Shown: positions 1 through 9,942 of the stretch, one piece after another
Numbering within the stretch: the stretch's first letter is position 1
How the letters are laid out: every line of letters starts with the position of its first letter
DNA from: Oegoconia quadripuncta
Lineage: Eukaryota; Arthropoda; Insecta; Lepidoptera; Autostichidae
DNA length: 64,000 nucleotides
Direction of reading: 5' to 3'
NCBI GenBank assembly: GCA_949316235.1
Contig: OX438751.1
Coordinates: forward strand, 5,356,413 to 5,420,412
Notes under the pieces: model-generated
Databases searched by the model: none
The model's input: only the letters and a program-made list of their open reading frames with translations
Told to the model about the DNA's origin: nothing
Translations under genes and position numbers: made by a program

Positions 1-60
1 ATACGTCCTCTGTAAGCTAGACAGAAGGCAAATTAAAAACAAAAATAAATAATTTATAAT

Positions 61-190
61 TTGAAAATGGAACAGTTTATGACAGCGTTTGTTTGAATGC
101 ATACTTTTTAAGATATTTTAAAAAGAAGTGATATTTTTAAATGTTGTTCTTAAATTTGAAAATGGAACAGTATGTGCGAGCGTTTGTTTT
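61..190 (+). repeat. Subterminal direct repeat pair upstream of the transposase
   Basis: A motif of about 34 bp beginning TTGAAAATGGAACAGT and ending AGCGTTTGTTT occurs at 61-94 and again at 156-190, 95 bp apart. The same pair is present in the other two copies (22621-22750 and about 55819-55949). Repeated subterminal motifs can be transposase-binding sites, but that role is inferred here. Confidence 0.65.
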
Positions 191-256
191 TCGGATATTG
201 ATCTGTTTAGTCTCAATTCACTTACACAAGTGTTATTGTGTTAATTTATTGCGAAC

Positions 257-1318
257 ATGGCATATCAAGTAAGTTTTGATCTAATGGAAGCATATTTTTT
301 GAACGATAAAGATATCTCTAGAAGTTTGCGGTGGTATGGCGTAAAATATCCTGATAGACAAATACCGTCTCGTAAAGTTTTGAAAAGGCTTGTGAACAAT
401 TTGAAAACTCTGGGACGTTTCGATAAACGCCCAAGAGAACCACAGCAAGAAAACCATACGATCAACGACGAAGAACTTGGTATTTTAATTTACTTTTCGG
501 CTTTTCCGAAAGCATCGGTGAGAGAAGGAGAACATGAAATTGGAGTTTCAAAAAGTAAAATACACCGTGTATTAAAAAAACACGGTTTTAAGAGTTATGT
601 TGAAGGACGATTGGTTCAAAAATTACTTCCGGGCGATACAGAAAGGAGAAAAAATTTCTGTCTTGATATCCAGGCACGATTGCTCGAAGATCCAAATTTT
701 TTGGATAATATTATTTGGACAGACGAATCTAACTTTAGCAATAACGGTATGTATAACCGCAACAATAATCGTATTTGGTCTAAAGAAAATCCCCTACGAG
801 TGACTGAAACTAATAACCAAGTGCGTTTTTCACTCAACTGTTGGTGCGGACTTTTAAAAAACCGGGTTTTCTTAATCCATTTTTACCAAGGAACCTTGAA
901 CACAGAAAAGTATTTAGGAATACTTCAAATTTTAAGGGATAAGATAAGAAACCATTCCGCGGCGGAGCAAGAAAACTTAATTTTCCAACAAGATGGAGCT
1001 CCGGCTCATAATAGTCGGAGAGCAGCAGATTTTCTAAATGAATGTTTTCCTACATGGATTGGTACAAATGGACCGATTAGATGGCCGGCCAGATCCCCGG
1101 ACCTCACACCATTAGATTTCTTCTTTTGGGGATACGTGAAAGATATGCTATACAAAAAGCGATACGAGAACGTAGGCGAGTTGCAAACAGAATTGTGCCA
1201 TATCACATCGAGTGTTCACCATAAAATGATTAGAAAATCAACAGGCAGCGGGCTCATTAAAAGATTGGCGATTTGCGTAAGACAAGAGGGATCACATTTT
1301 GAGCATTTAATTAATTAA
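257..1318 (+). CDS. Tc1/mariner-superfamily transposase (353 aa), copy 1
   Basis: A cut-and-paste transposase. Residues 5-60 resemble the DUF4817 helix-turn-helix region found at the start of many insect transposases (YPDRQIPSR motif), and residues 85-115 look like a second DNA-binding helix-turn-helix (SKSKIHRVLKKHG). The catalytic RNase H-like core has D156 in WTDES, D246 in FQQDGAPAH and a third acidic residue D287 in SPDLTPLDFFFWGYVK. I count 40 residues between the last two, unlike classical DD34D mariner or DD34E Tc1. The ATG has a good eukaryotic context (AAC before ATGG) and no in-frame ATG lies close upstream. The frame is open and uninterrupted, so the protein may be functional. It is identical to the copy at 22817-23878. 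Confidence 0.93.
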   Translation: MAYQVSFDLMEAYFLNDKDISRSLRWYGVKYPDRQIPSRKVLKRLVNNLKTLGRFDKRPREPQQENHTINDEELGILIYFSAFPKASVREGEHEIGVSKSKIHRVLKKHGFKSYVEGRLVQKLLPGDTERRKNFCLDIQARLLEDPNFLDNIIWTDESNFSNNGMYNRNNNRIWSKENPLRVTETNNQVRFSLNCWCGLLKNRVFLIHFYQGTLNTEKYLGILQILRDKIRNHSAAEQENLIFQQDGAPAHNSRRAADFLNECFPTWIGTNGPIRWPARSPDLTPLDFFFWGYVKDMLYKKRYENVGELQTELCHITSSVHHKMIRKSTGSGLIKRLAICVRQEGSHFEHLIN

Positions 1319-1396
1319 TTTACAAAAAAATACCTACTTAATTGACTACGGCAGTTTCATGTATGTTTTTTATTTGATTAAAATGATTTATTTCAC

Positions 1397-1664
1397 GTTG
1401 TTCCTTTCTTTTAAAATACTATGTTACTTAGGCAGAGTTATTATTTTTTAGCTATTCTTTCGATTGGCATCATAAAAGTAGGGTGTTTTTTTTTTCACAT
1501 TTGAGTCGGTTCGATTCCCAGCCGAAGCAAATAATTTTTAGAAAATCTATGAATGCAGAATTACTAACTTTTAAAAATAACATAAAGTCTTCTTTGAGCA
1601 AAATTCACTATCTACGATATTTAAGGTACTTCCCCTTCATGTCCCATAACTTTGGGACGCCCTG
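1397..1664 (-). repeat. Right terminal inverted repeat of transposon copy 1
   Basis: It corresponds to the 268-bp right TIR of copy 2. It contains a perfect Pol III B-box-like sequence, GGTTCGATTCC, at 1508-1518. It also holds a 62-codon open frame beginning MFFFSHLSRF, which is only TIR sequence and is not counted as a gene. Confidence 0.85.
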
Positions 1665-2543
1665 TATATAAATGACTTACCAAGCGCCATTGAACACGAA
1701 TGTTCTTTGTTCGCTGACGATACTACAATAATCATAAAAGGCGTAAACAAGGAAACGTGTGAGCTAGAAGTAAACAATGCGCTATCTGTTACTATTGAGT
1801 GGTTAACTAGAAATGGTTTACAAATAAACCTAAATAAAACTAAGGCCATGCAATTTTTATCTTACCACTCTAAACCGCTACCTTTGCAAATTAATTATCG
1901 GAATTCAGAAGTAGAAATAGTTAATAACTTTAAATTTTTAGGTATAAATATGGACGTAAATTTAAACTGGAAGACTCATGTCGACATTGTGTGCAAAAGA
2001 CTTGACAGTTTTGTTTTTGCTTTAAAAAGGTTAAGGCAAACAGTGTCGACAGAGGCTGCTGTTACGGCTTACCATGGTTACGTCGCCTCTATTCTGAATT
2101 ATGGTTTGATACTGTGGGGTAAATCGGTTGATCTGGATAGAGCATTCAGATTGCAAAAGAAGTGTGTACGGGTATTGGATAACGCATGGTTTTTAGACAG
2201 CTGCAAGCCACTGTTTAAAAAGTTTAATATACTTCCCCTACCGTGTATGTATATAAAAGCCGTCTGTCTCACTATCAAAGCCAATCCAAGCTATTTTAAA
2301 AAGCGAATCGAATGTAATGAAAGGCACACCAGAAGTCAATACAGAAACTTATTATATCAACCTCCTTGCCGCACATACATTTATAGTAAGAATGTTTATA
2401 ATATGTGTATTTGCATTTATAATAAATTACCTGACGAACTTAAATTAGAAAATAGCATAAATTTATTTAGAACGAAATTAATAAAATGGCTTACGTCAAA
2501 TTGTTTCTATAGTGTTAAGGAATATTTAGAATTTAAAAAATAA
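1665..2543 (+). pseudogene. LINE reverse transcriptase, C-terminal fragment interrupted by transposon copy 1
   Basis: The frame opens directly at the transposon junction with YINDLPSAIEHE and runs into SLFADDTTI, the catalytic Asp-Asp motif of non-LTR reverse transcriptases. It continues through the conserved motifs LNKTKAMQF and FKFLGINMD and the thumb region (ILNYGLILWG, LQKKCVRVL, CKPLFKKFNILPL) to a TAA at 2541-2543. From the junction to the stop there is no frameshift or internal stop, so this LINE was fairly young when it was cut. The upstream half of the protein cannot be seen. The FADD context and thumb spacing point to the CR1/Jockey group; the exact clade is uncertain. Confidence 0.85.
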
Positions 2544-2718
2544 TTAGATGATATTATGTGATAAGATAATACGAATTGTTGAAGAGTATCTGATACACGG
2601 AACCTGAAACCATTTGCACACCTGCATGCAGGTTGAACTCATTGTGGACGAACTATACTTAACATCTCTTTTACTGTGTTCTGGCAAATAAACTATTTGT
2701 ATTTGTATTTGTATTTGT
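1665..2718 (+). mobile_element. Non-LTR retrotransposon (CR1/Jockey-like), 3' portion
   Basis: The C-terminal part of a LINE reverse transcriptase is followed by a short 3' UTR and a tail of TATTTG hexamers (2694-2718), typical of LINEs that end in short tandem repeats. The 5' part is separated by transposon copy 1 and lies outside the window. The tail abuts an RTE-like remnant at 2719, which it seems to have interrupted. Confidence 0.8.
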
Positions 2719-2800
2719 TCGTGTGTCCACCTTGTTAATGGACGTCCTACGCTTCGCATGACGGTGTGTGATCTCTACTCGAGAATTTTAGTGCCCATGG
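2719..2800 (-). mobile_element. RTE-like LINE C-terminal scrap, minus strand
   Basis: On the minus strand the sequence reads RSVGRPLTRWTHE after a degenerate KILE..R segment. This matches the RSVGRPPTRWTDDL type of C-terminus found in insect RTE-like LINEs. It is cut where the TATTTG tail of the neighbouring LINE begins, so it looks like the target of that insertion. Confidence 0.6.
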
Positions 2801-2924
2801 AAAAAACGGTAAAAAAATTAGCTTAGCTAGACATAATTCAGAACCGACTTATATAATTGCTATCTTATAGAGGTAGATTAGAGATGTAATTTTGAATAAT
2901 TAATCTTAAAAAAAAACGAGCTGT

Positions 2925-3020
2925 TAGTCTAGATTTTAGGAAGTAGTGGAAGCCTATGGAGGAGGCCTGTGTTCAGCAGTGGAGGTTCTGCGGCTGAAAT
3001 GATGATGATATGATGAATTT
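2925..3020 (+). mobile_element. RTE-like LINE 3' end, plus strand
   Basis: The plus strand reads EEACVQQWRFCG followed by a stop and a GATGATGAT-type tail. This is the usual last stretch of the RTE-like protein plus its short tandem tail. The orientation is opposite to the scrap at 2719-2800. Confidence 0.6.
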
Positions 3021-3470
3021 ATAATTACGGTAGTTAGGGAATGCTCAAGAATGCTACAATATGCGAGGTAATAATCGTAGGAGTATTATTACCTCGCGTG
3101 ACAACAACATATATGTTAAGTTTGCAGCCGACAAAACTCGCAGTTAGTCATATGAACGAAAGATATTTATTACGTATGTTGACTCGGAAACTTCATGTTA
3201 CTTATGCAACGATTTTCAAAGGGAAATGTTTCAATGATTACAATAAATTGAAAAAAACATAAACTATAGGTACCTACGTAACGATAAGAATCAAAATAGG
3301 AAATCTTTGATATGAACATCATATGACTACATAAGTAGTCAAAGAGAGAATCAACATAAGATGTATACCTAATCTAGAAAACATGACACAATTTGGACTG
3401 ACTTTTTAGATCAAAACTTATTTCAATAAAAACTAAACCTAAATATAAATAGAGCCTAATAGCATTTTGA
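3021..3470. other. No gene seen; contains a perfect hairpin
   Basis: AT-rich unique-looking DNA. The only structure I see is a perfect 13-bp inverted repeat (GCGAGGTAATAAT at 3063-3075, its complement at 3085-3097) with a 9-nt loop. Confidence 0.5.
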
Positions 3471-3785
3471 CCGCCTCCGTGGCTCAATGTAAAGCAACAT
3501 AGGGTTTACGAATCGGAGGTCGCCGGTTCTATGTTTAGAAGTCGGTTTGGTTACCAGTACAGGGCATTTTAAATGTCCGCCGGGTTAGCTATACCACCAT
3601 ATTATCTAAGTCTGCCGCCAAATAATAATATCATTGTTGTGGCCGGCTATCAGAGATAAGATAACCAGTCTCCCAAATAAGATGAGGTGTTAGGATCAGT
3701 ACGCTTCCACCTTCGGCCACATCTTCACTTAACCTCAGGCGTAATTGAGGTCAAGTGCTACCCCGTTGAGCATAAAAAAAGCATG
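3471..3785 (+). mobile_element. SINE-C copy, near full length
   Basis: tRNA-derived SINE beginning CCGCCTCCGTGGCTCAATG (A-box region), then a body with GGCATTTTAAATGTCCGCC and an AAGATAAG..CCCAAAT segment, ending GAGGTCAAG..GCATAAAAAAA. Its B box is mutated (GGTTCTATG), so transcription is unlikely. Family assignment is from comparison with more than fifteen other copies in this window. Confidence 0.8.
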
Positions 3786-4261
3786 ACCATACATTGAAAA
3801 TTTTGGAAACTCTCGAAAGGCAGATTTCCATAAAATATAGCTCTCGCAAAAAGTACACCGCTTTCAAGTCGGCTCAGGCGTTTTGGTGATAGGCATTGAT
3901 ACAGATTCACAGACAGACCTATGTATATGCTTCAAACTATAAACTGCACTCCACTACTTCCGTCAGCGGTTTAAATACACAATAATTTAATTCTAACGAA
4001 ATTACGAGAATCAGGTTCACAAATGCAGTCAGAGAAGTTTAAACGATTAATTTTTTTCGAAACCTTTGTATAAAAGGCAAGTATCGAGTAGGTACCATTC
4101 TTGTGTACTACGATTTACTGCACAAGAATTAAATGCATTTTTCTTTAGAATTTGGAAGATGTTCGAAAAAAAAATAATCATTTGAACTTCGACTATGGCT
4201 GCAATTTTGAACCTGACTATTAGATACAAGAAAAATTCTTACCTACGTATTTAAAATATTT
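3786..4261. other. No gene seen
   Basis: AT-rich DNA with a degenerate repeat-like stretch near 3800-3930 (GGCGTTTTGGTGATAGGC). A 60-codon minus-strand open frame at 4047-4229 has no recognisable motif and is taken as chance. Confidence 0.4.
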
Positions 4262-4560
4262 ACTAAATTTGTGCAGTGCAGCTGTGTGATTTCGACACTC
4301 TAATAGAATAGAACCAGCCCGTCTCTTCGTATGGGCGACTAAGGGACTTTCCACCAAAAACATCTACAGATTTGCACATTTCAACGGCGATGGGATCACC
4401 CCCATTCACGTGTGCTTTTCTGTCTACTTCATAAGGTGAACCGTGGATGTGTTTCAAACATTAAACTGTTAATGTTTGGAACACCCAAACACTATTGTTT
4501 GGGATATCTCTGGCCATACCATTTGGGATAAGGTCGTGACGTTACTAAACTTGTGCTAAT
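4262..4560 (-). repeat. Interspersed repeat family R5, minus copy
   Basis: It shares blocks with six other places in the window: CAACGGCGATGGGATCACC, CCCGTCTCTTCG, GGCGACTAAGGG and TTTGGGATATCTCTGGCCA. It resembles a widespread lepidopteran interspersed repeat. I could not assign a class. Confidence 0.65.
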
Positions 4561-4631
4561 TTTAGTGTAGATTATATTACATAACAAATTACACACGTTT
4601 GGGTTATTTTTGATTTTTAAGGATTATTGGT

Positions 4632-4850
4632 ACAGTCGTCTGAATAGCTAAAAGTATAGCCCTTGTTCCACACCGCACTATTGCTTTGATTATATCGTAC
4701 AAGGCAAAACAAGTCATGAATATAAAAATTTCACGTTCCTACAACGGATTGTTTTGCCTTGCAAGATATTAATGTAATAGAGCTAGCGCGCTGAGGAACA
4801 AGGGATATAACTCTTACCTGCCACGGACTGCACTATCGTCTATAAATAGC
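4632..4850. mobile_element. Foldback / MITE-like element
   Basis: Two arms are imperfectly complementary: CCCTTGTTCC near 4663 against GGAACAAGGG near 4795, and ACAAGGCAAAACAA against TTGTTTTGCCTTGCAAG. The outer segments CAGTCGTCTGAATAG and CTATCGTCTATA also roughly pair. There is no coding capacity. Confidence 0.5.
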
Positions 4851-4934
4851 ACACACCTAGGTATAATAAATAGTAGTATACCAAACATTAACATACATAC
4901 GCCATGACGACGCGAAGGCTACCTATGCAGCTCA

Positions 4935-5172
4935 ATGTACAGGTAGCTGCAGAAAAATTACCCCCCCCCCCTTACTTAGACTCGTATTAATAAACCGTTA
5001 TTAAGATGGATATGACCTTAAGTTGCATATGAAAACAGTATCAATATAAAAAAATTGTATCGAAACTGAGACGCGATCTCAATCTCAAGATCCATTTATT
5101 GATACTGCTCTTAGAGTGATACGTGAAAGGGGGGGGGGGGGTCATGTTTCTTTGCAGCAGACTGTACATGCT
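4935..5172. repeat. Imperfect inverted repeat with poly-C and poly-G runs
   Basis: The left side reads TGTACAGGTAGCTGCAG then a run of C at 4961-4971; the right side has a run of G ending near 5141, then CTTTGCAGCAGACTGTACATG. The homopolymers and the flanks are complementary across about 150 bp of spacer. This could be an old foldback element. Confidence 0.45.
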
Positions 5173-5379
5173 CTTTTTAAATATAAATATAGCTTGTAGT
5201 TGTAGTAGCTTATCTTTACCTATGTGATGTCACATTTGGCTTTAATTTCCCTTTTTTTTTACTTCCGACGAAAAAGAGGGGTGTGTTTAACGACGTTGTG
5301 TATGTGTGTCGTCTTTCTCCAGACGCATCTTAGTAATGCGTAGTCAGATTTCAGTGCGTTTTTTTCATGTATATTAAAA

Positions 5380-5646
5380 AAATAAAATATCCTCAGACAT
5401 ACACACAGCGCCATCAAGTTCCACAGTAAGCAACTATAGGCTTGTGTTGTGGATACCAGATGGTTGATATACTACATAAATCCATTTTTTTTTGGAAATA
5501 AATACTTATTATAAATGAAAACATCCATAACTCGGGTACACAGTCCGTACACCGGTACACGGTACATATGCCCCTAGTGGGCTTCGAACCCGTAACCTTT
5601 TGGTATAGTGGTCAGAGTTGCTAACCACTACACAAAACCGGTCGTC
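5380..5646 (-). mobile_element. SINE-A copy, full length, minus strand
   Basis: tRNA-derived SINE. Read on the minus strand it starts GACGACCGGTTTTGTGTAG, has the B-box-like GGTTCGAAGCCC, a body containing CCACAACACAAGCCTATAG and GGAACTTGATGGCGCTGTG, and a TATTTTATTT tail. Small insertions such as CGTACACCGGTACACGG show it is diverged. Confidence 0.85.
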
Positions 5647-7573
5647 GACAGTATATGAAAGAATGAATGATGCGATAGGTTCTTATAGACATGTTTCATG
5701 AAAAGCTGTTAAGCCGTTTCGAGGATATTTAACTATTAACACAGTGCTTTGGTGTATTCCGATGATATATTTCGAAGGTTTTCTGAATTTTAATATTCTT
5801 TTATATTTAAGATTAAACCCAGCAATATGTTCGCTGTGTGATTGAAATCGGTTAAGCCGTTTCGCAAATATATGTATAGCTTTTAACGCTATCTTTTGGG
5901 CTAATCTATCTGGACGACACAATCATTAATTTGTTCCATCAATACTATCGGGATTTTCAAAATTTTCAATTGATAACACTAAATAAATAAAATTACAAAA
6001 AAAAAGAAAAAGAAAAATAATGCAATTCCACATAAATAGCAACATTTGCCAACGGGATATGCCGCCTCCAACGAAACAAAAAAAAACGCATAAAAGTCCG
6101 CTGCACTTGAAAAATGTACCGACTCCATTAAATTAAACTGGCAGGCAAGTTGCAAGGGGCCGTTGTGAAAAATTGCTAAATGCGCTGTTTCCAGGCCAAA
6201 AGAATGTAAACATAATTAAAATTCCCCCAAGCACGGCCCGAGCTGTCTGTTTTCTTGGCTTAAAAATGAGTTTCAGCAAAGCCACAACGCCCCTCGCGAA
6301 AATTTGCATTCCTTTTTACGGTAAAAAAGTAAAAAAAAAATACAACAACATACAAAAATACATGCAAAATAAGAAACCCGAGAAATCGGTAAATAATCGG
6401 ATGTCAGTCAATGTCGCACATGTTCCACTACCATGCGGTATCTACTTTTTTCAACGGGATAATAAATTATCGGCTGTCTCTGTCAGGCTCGGGGTTGTGA
6501 CGTCAGGCAGTCGTACGTAAGGTAACGCCTTGTCTAAGTAAAACTTGAATTGAATTAAAAGAAGTTAATTACATGACATCTAGTATTATAATTGTTACAT
6601 ATTTATTTAGTAATATAAACATTTGATAGAAAATAATTAATATATTCGACAAAAAGAATGTCCATGGATATAACAAAATTTACAGAATAAAATCCTTAGA
6701 TCGCTCTCGTGCCTACACTAATATTAGGTAAATTGAACCGATAAAAATTAGCATTGCCATCGAAACTCGGCAACGTTCGTATTAATGAGCCACTAAGTAG
6801 TGGTCACCCATCCAGGGAACGAATAGCGAACGCGCCCTCGATCAACATTGATCTATCGACATGATGAATTCAGTCTGTCTTTAGTCGACTAGTAGACCAA
6901 GATATAATTGAATTAATTAGTGGGCTGAGACTAATGAAACGATTAGAATTTTATTGAACACCTTTCTTTTTAAGATAAGTATCGATTAAGTACTAAATCT
7001 TACGTACGCAATACGTTTGACTACACGAAATTAAAAAAAATAGCTTCCGTTCGAAATTCAAAGGCATTTACAAATGTTAATCTCTTGTGCAGTGACTGGA
7101 TGTGCACTTTTGAAATCTAAATAAAACAATTTGTACCACCTGCCGACTGCAAGCAGAAAATATTCGAAACCAATTTCGACGTTACTGCAAACAAATTAAT
7201 CTGATATTACCCTGCAGACATGTCAGTTATTGCAAGAATTATTTTCTTCACAGCGCGACGCCTGGTAAAATGCGGTGGGTAACTCAAGCGGCAACACATT
7301 GTCCTCTACGCTCTGCAGCGAATTTATGTGCATATTTCATTTATTTACTGCGATGCTCACACCTTTACCTGTACGGTTGAGACTTCATTCGGCTGAAAGT
7401 GAATTTTAATAGAATTTCGCAGCACATCAGCCTAATTGTACCTCTGAAGTAGCGCCGTCTGTTTGCCGTTTTACGCTGGGCAGGAGCTTAGTGGACGTAC
7501 ATTTTATCAAACTGGTATCGCCGGAAACGGCGCGGTGACGACGTAACAGTAATATAAGGTCTGCACATCGAAA
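5647..7573. other. No gene seen; GC-mixed unique-looking DNA
   Basis: A 115-codon open frame at 6173-6520 has a low-complexity lysine-rich middle and no family resemblance, so I do not call it a gene. The stretch 6050-6520 and 7200-7560 is less repetitive than its surroundings and could include regulatory DNA upstream of the candidate exon at 7574, but I see no decisive motif. A TATAAGG at about 7551 lies too close to that ATG to be its TATA box with usual spacing. Confidence 0.35.
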
Positions 7574-7681
7574 ATGACAGAGACTTTGCTACGAGCCTTC
7601 AAAGGAGTCGGAGCTCCACTGAACACATCTACGACTGTGAGTGATTTGATTACCATTATCACCGACGCTTGGAAGAATCCG
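7574..7681 (+). CDS. Candidate first coding exon of an unknown host gene
   Basis: An ATG in a favourable context (AAA before ATGA) opens a 36-codon frame, MTETLLRAFKGVGAPLN..., that ends WKNP exactly at a consensus splice donor, G|GTGAGT (GT at 7682-7683), in phase 0. Codon composition is more balanced than the AT-rich surroundings. I do not recognise the peptide. No downstream exon was found, so if it is real the intron probably runs far or the gene continues beyond what I can detect. The alternative is a chance open stretch ending near a donor-like hexamer. Confidence 0.4.
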
Positions 7682-9784
7682 GTGAGTCGTTAGTTAATAA
7701 AAAGTTGATCATGGGATTTGAGCAAGGAGGAATTATAGACTAGGTCCGGCTGAATTCCGCAGACTGCACACGAGGGCCAAGTTGTATGGCATAAGGGGCG
7801 TGCATATGTTTACTTTTCACCAGTAAGCATCTCGGGTTCCATGATCATAATCGAATGTGAATACATTGTCTATTCGCCTGTTGTAGCTTGCAATAATCAA
7901 TCAATCAAATACGGTTTATTGTTTAAATAAGGAAGGTACAATAATGTCGCCATTGCCCGAGCTTCACCACGCGACTGGCACCGTCCAGGTCGCTAGCAAC
8001 GCCCACCCGCCCATCTACGACATATAAATAAATATTTATATCTGTAGGCATGTGCACGGATAATTGCAGAAATTTAATTTACGGCGGCAATAATCGTACA
8101 GTATATTAATTTTGGGCGCCTATCGTGTAACTTTATTACGCCTCTGTTACAGGGAAATGATGAAGTGCACTCATCGCATTCGCAGTACCTACTGCAAGCT
8201 GTAATTAATAACGGTCCAAGTCATAGGCGCATTTATAAGAATATTAAGTTCGTAAGAATATTTATAACATATATTATTACACCAATTTCAATATCGTATT
8301 GTATCCCATTACGTACTTGTGCGTTATTGTAATATAAAACGCACGGTTTAACAAGATGCTCCGTCTAAAACGAACGGTACTTTTTTAAATCTTAGCAAAG
8401 AGTTTTTATGTCAGAAAAGAGGTCAACATTTTATGAATAAAATTAACTTTGGGAGATAAAATATAATAAATAAACATTTTATTCTTTAATTCAATTAATT
8501 TTGTCAATAAATTACAACCATTTATCTGTAACAAGAACCAAAAATATTAATTTACTTTATTAGTAATACTGGCTGTTATTTATGCCTTTGCATTAAAAAA
8601 AGCGCTGATGCGCGCGCATCGCTAACTTGTGAACAAGTAAAAACTATTCCGCGCGCTTTTTCTTTTCGCTGTATTGTTTTTATTTTCATAACTGCTTTAA
8701 CAAGTGATTAAAATTTTATTCGGTTAAGAAAGTCCGATATTTATTTATTTCCTCGCAAATATGTTATAAAACGTCGTATGACATACGTGCGCTTTGATAA
8801 GCCTCTGCTTTCTTGGAGCCAATATCGCCTCAGCTGTAATTCGCAACTTACCGCACTTATCTCATAATGTACTATTATGAATTACCGAAAAAATACACTG
8901 ATAAAACAGATAAATTATCTATAACAGTTGTGCATTGATATCGTCATCGGTTACGTTCTAAGGATCTATTACGTAATTTCAAACGATTGACGATCAGCGG
9001 CGACTCGTGCAAAAATTAAAGCATGTAGGATCTCATCCTTATAAGCTCGTTTAAAGGGAGTGAATGACATTAGAAATGTCCAAATCTTTTGCTACTCGAC
9101 ACTACATGTGTACTTTTTACGTTAAAAACTTGTGCTAAAGAATACGATAGAAAGGGATGCTGCTATGCACGAAATAATGTTGTTTCACTTTCTTCGTGCA
9201 TCGCTTAATTTATAACCTTCCAAGTTCCTACAAAAATTCACAACAATTCTTAGCACCTTTAATGAATACGAATGCTATTGCGGTAGTCCCACCTTTATAT
9301 GGTTTAACGAACTTTAACGTTTCAATCGTACGATGCGCATAGTTAATACCGTAGATACCACTTTAGTATGAGAAATAGTTCATTCATCATCAATCGTACC
9401 GATAACACTCGCACTCGTTACTTCATCTTAATCGTTTGAAACACGTAAATAAAAACAACGCTTCCGCTTGTTCTTGAACCACATTTCAAAATGATCTGTA
9501 CAAAACAGACTTTCAGAAACAAACTGGGGAGTTCTAGAGCACGAATAAAGTGCGTCCGTAATGACGACTGACACACAATGTAATTTTCAATATTTTCCAG
9601 CATCTATTCATCTCACTACTGGCTCTATGCTTTTACAACAAGCTCCCTGCTGTATCAAAAACTTACCTGTTGATAATATTAGATAATTATTAACGGTAAA
9701 GGAATAACCAATTGCTTGATTGATGATTTGCAACTGCGTTGAATTAATTGCTCGGTCGAGTTGTTTCCCTAATTAGTATTAGTA
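7682..9784. other. No gene seen; possible intron
   Basis: If the exon at 7574-7681 is real, this begins its intron. It includes a CAATCAATCAATCAAATACGG stretch near 7897 that resembles the reversed tail of a LINE. Small open frames such as 9418-9603 on the minus strand show no recognisable features. Confidence 0.35.
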
Positions 9785-9856
9785 TACAATACAAATACTC
9801 TTTATTGCACAAAATAATTTACAATAATTTTTGGTTATAACAATAGAACACAATTA
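9785..9856 (-). mobile_element. LINE 3' tail fragment, minus strand
   Basis: On the minus strand this reads TTGTGCAATAAAGAGTATT followed by repeats of TGTAT, matching the LINE-type ends at 39938-39982 and 41754-41800. Only the tail region is recognisable. Confidence 0.45.
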
Positions 9857-9879
9857 AGCGGTCTTATCACTAAAAGCTT

Positions 9880-9942
9880 CACTTAACATCAGGTGTGATT
9901 GAGGTCAAGTACGAACCCGTCGTGCATAACAGAAAGAAAGAA
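9880..9942 (+). mobile_element. SINE-C 3' end fragment
   Basis: It contains CACTTAACATCAGGTGTGAT followed by TGAGGTCAAGTACGAACCCG and CGTGCATAAC, the 3' end of SINE-C. It lies about 25 bp after a LINE tail fragment on the opposite strand. Confidence 0.7.

Larger units (their letters stand above)
1..1664 (+). mobile_element. Tc1/mariner-type DNA transposon, copy 1 (left end outside window)
   Basis: This element is nearly base-identical to the complete copy at 22106-24224; window base 1 corresponds to base 22561 there, so about 455 bp of the left end, including the left TIR, lies outside the window. The right end finishes in CCCTG followed by TATA, as expected for insertion at a TA. I see one substitution against the other copies outside the coding region (position 1389, T instead of A). 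The element sits inside a LINE reverse-transcriptase frame that resumes at 1665. Confidence 0.93.

Noticed and set aside
265..1206. Small frames on both strands inside each transposase gene
   Set aside because: Shadows of the transposase frame.
1483..1671. 62-codon frame MFFFSHLSRF..., repeated at each transposon copy
   Set aside because: It lies in the long TIR and is explained by the repeat; no start context or domain.
6173..6520. 115-codon open frame, plus strand
   Set aside because: Low-complexity lysine-rich middle, no domain resemblance and no splice or promoter context.
7551..7557. TATAAGG as TATA box for the candidate exon at 7574
   Set aside because: The usual ~30-bp spacing would place the start site after the ATG.
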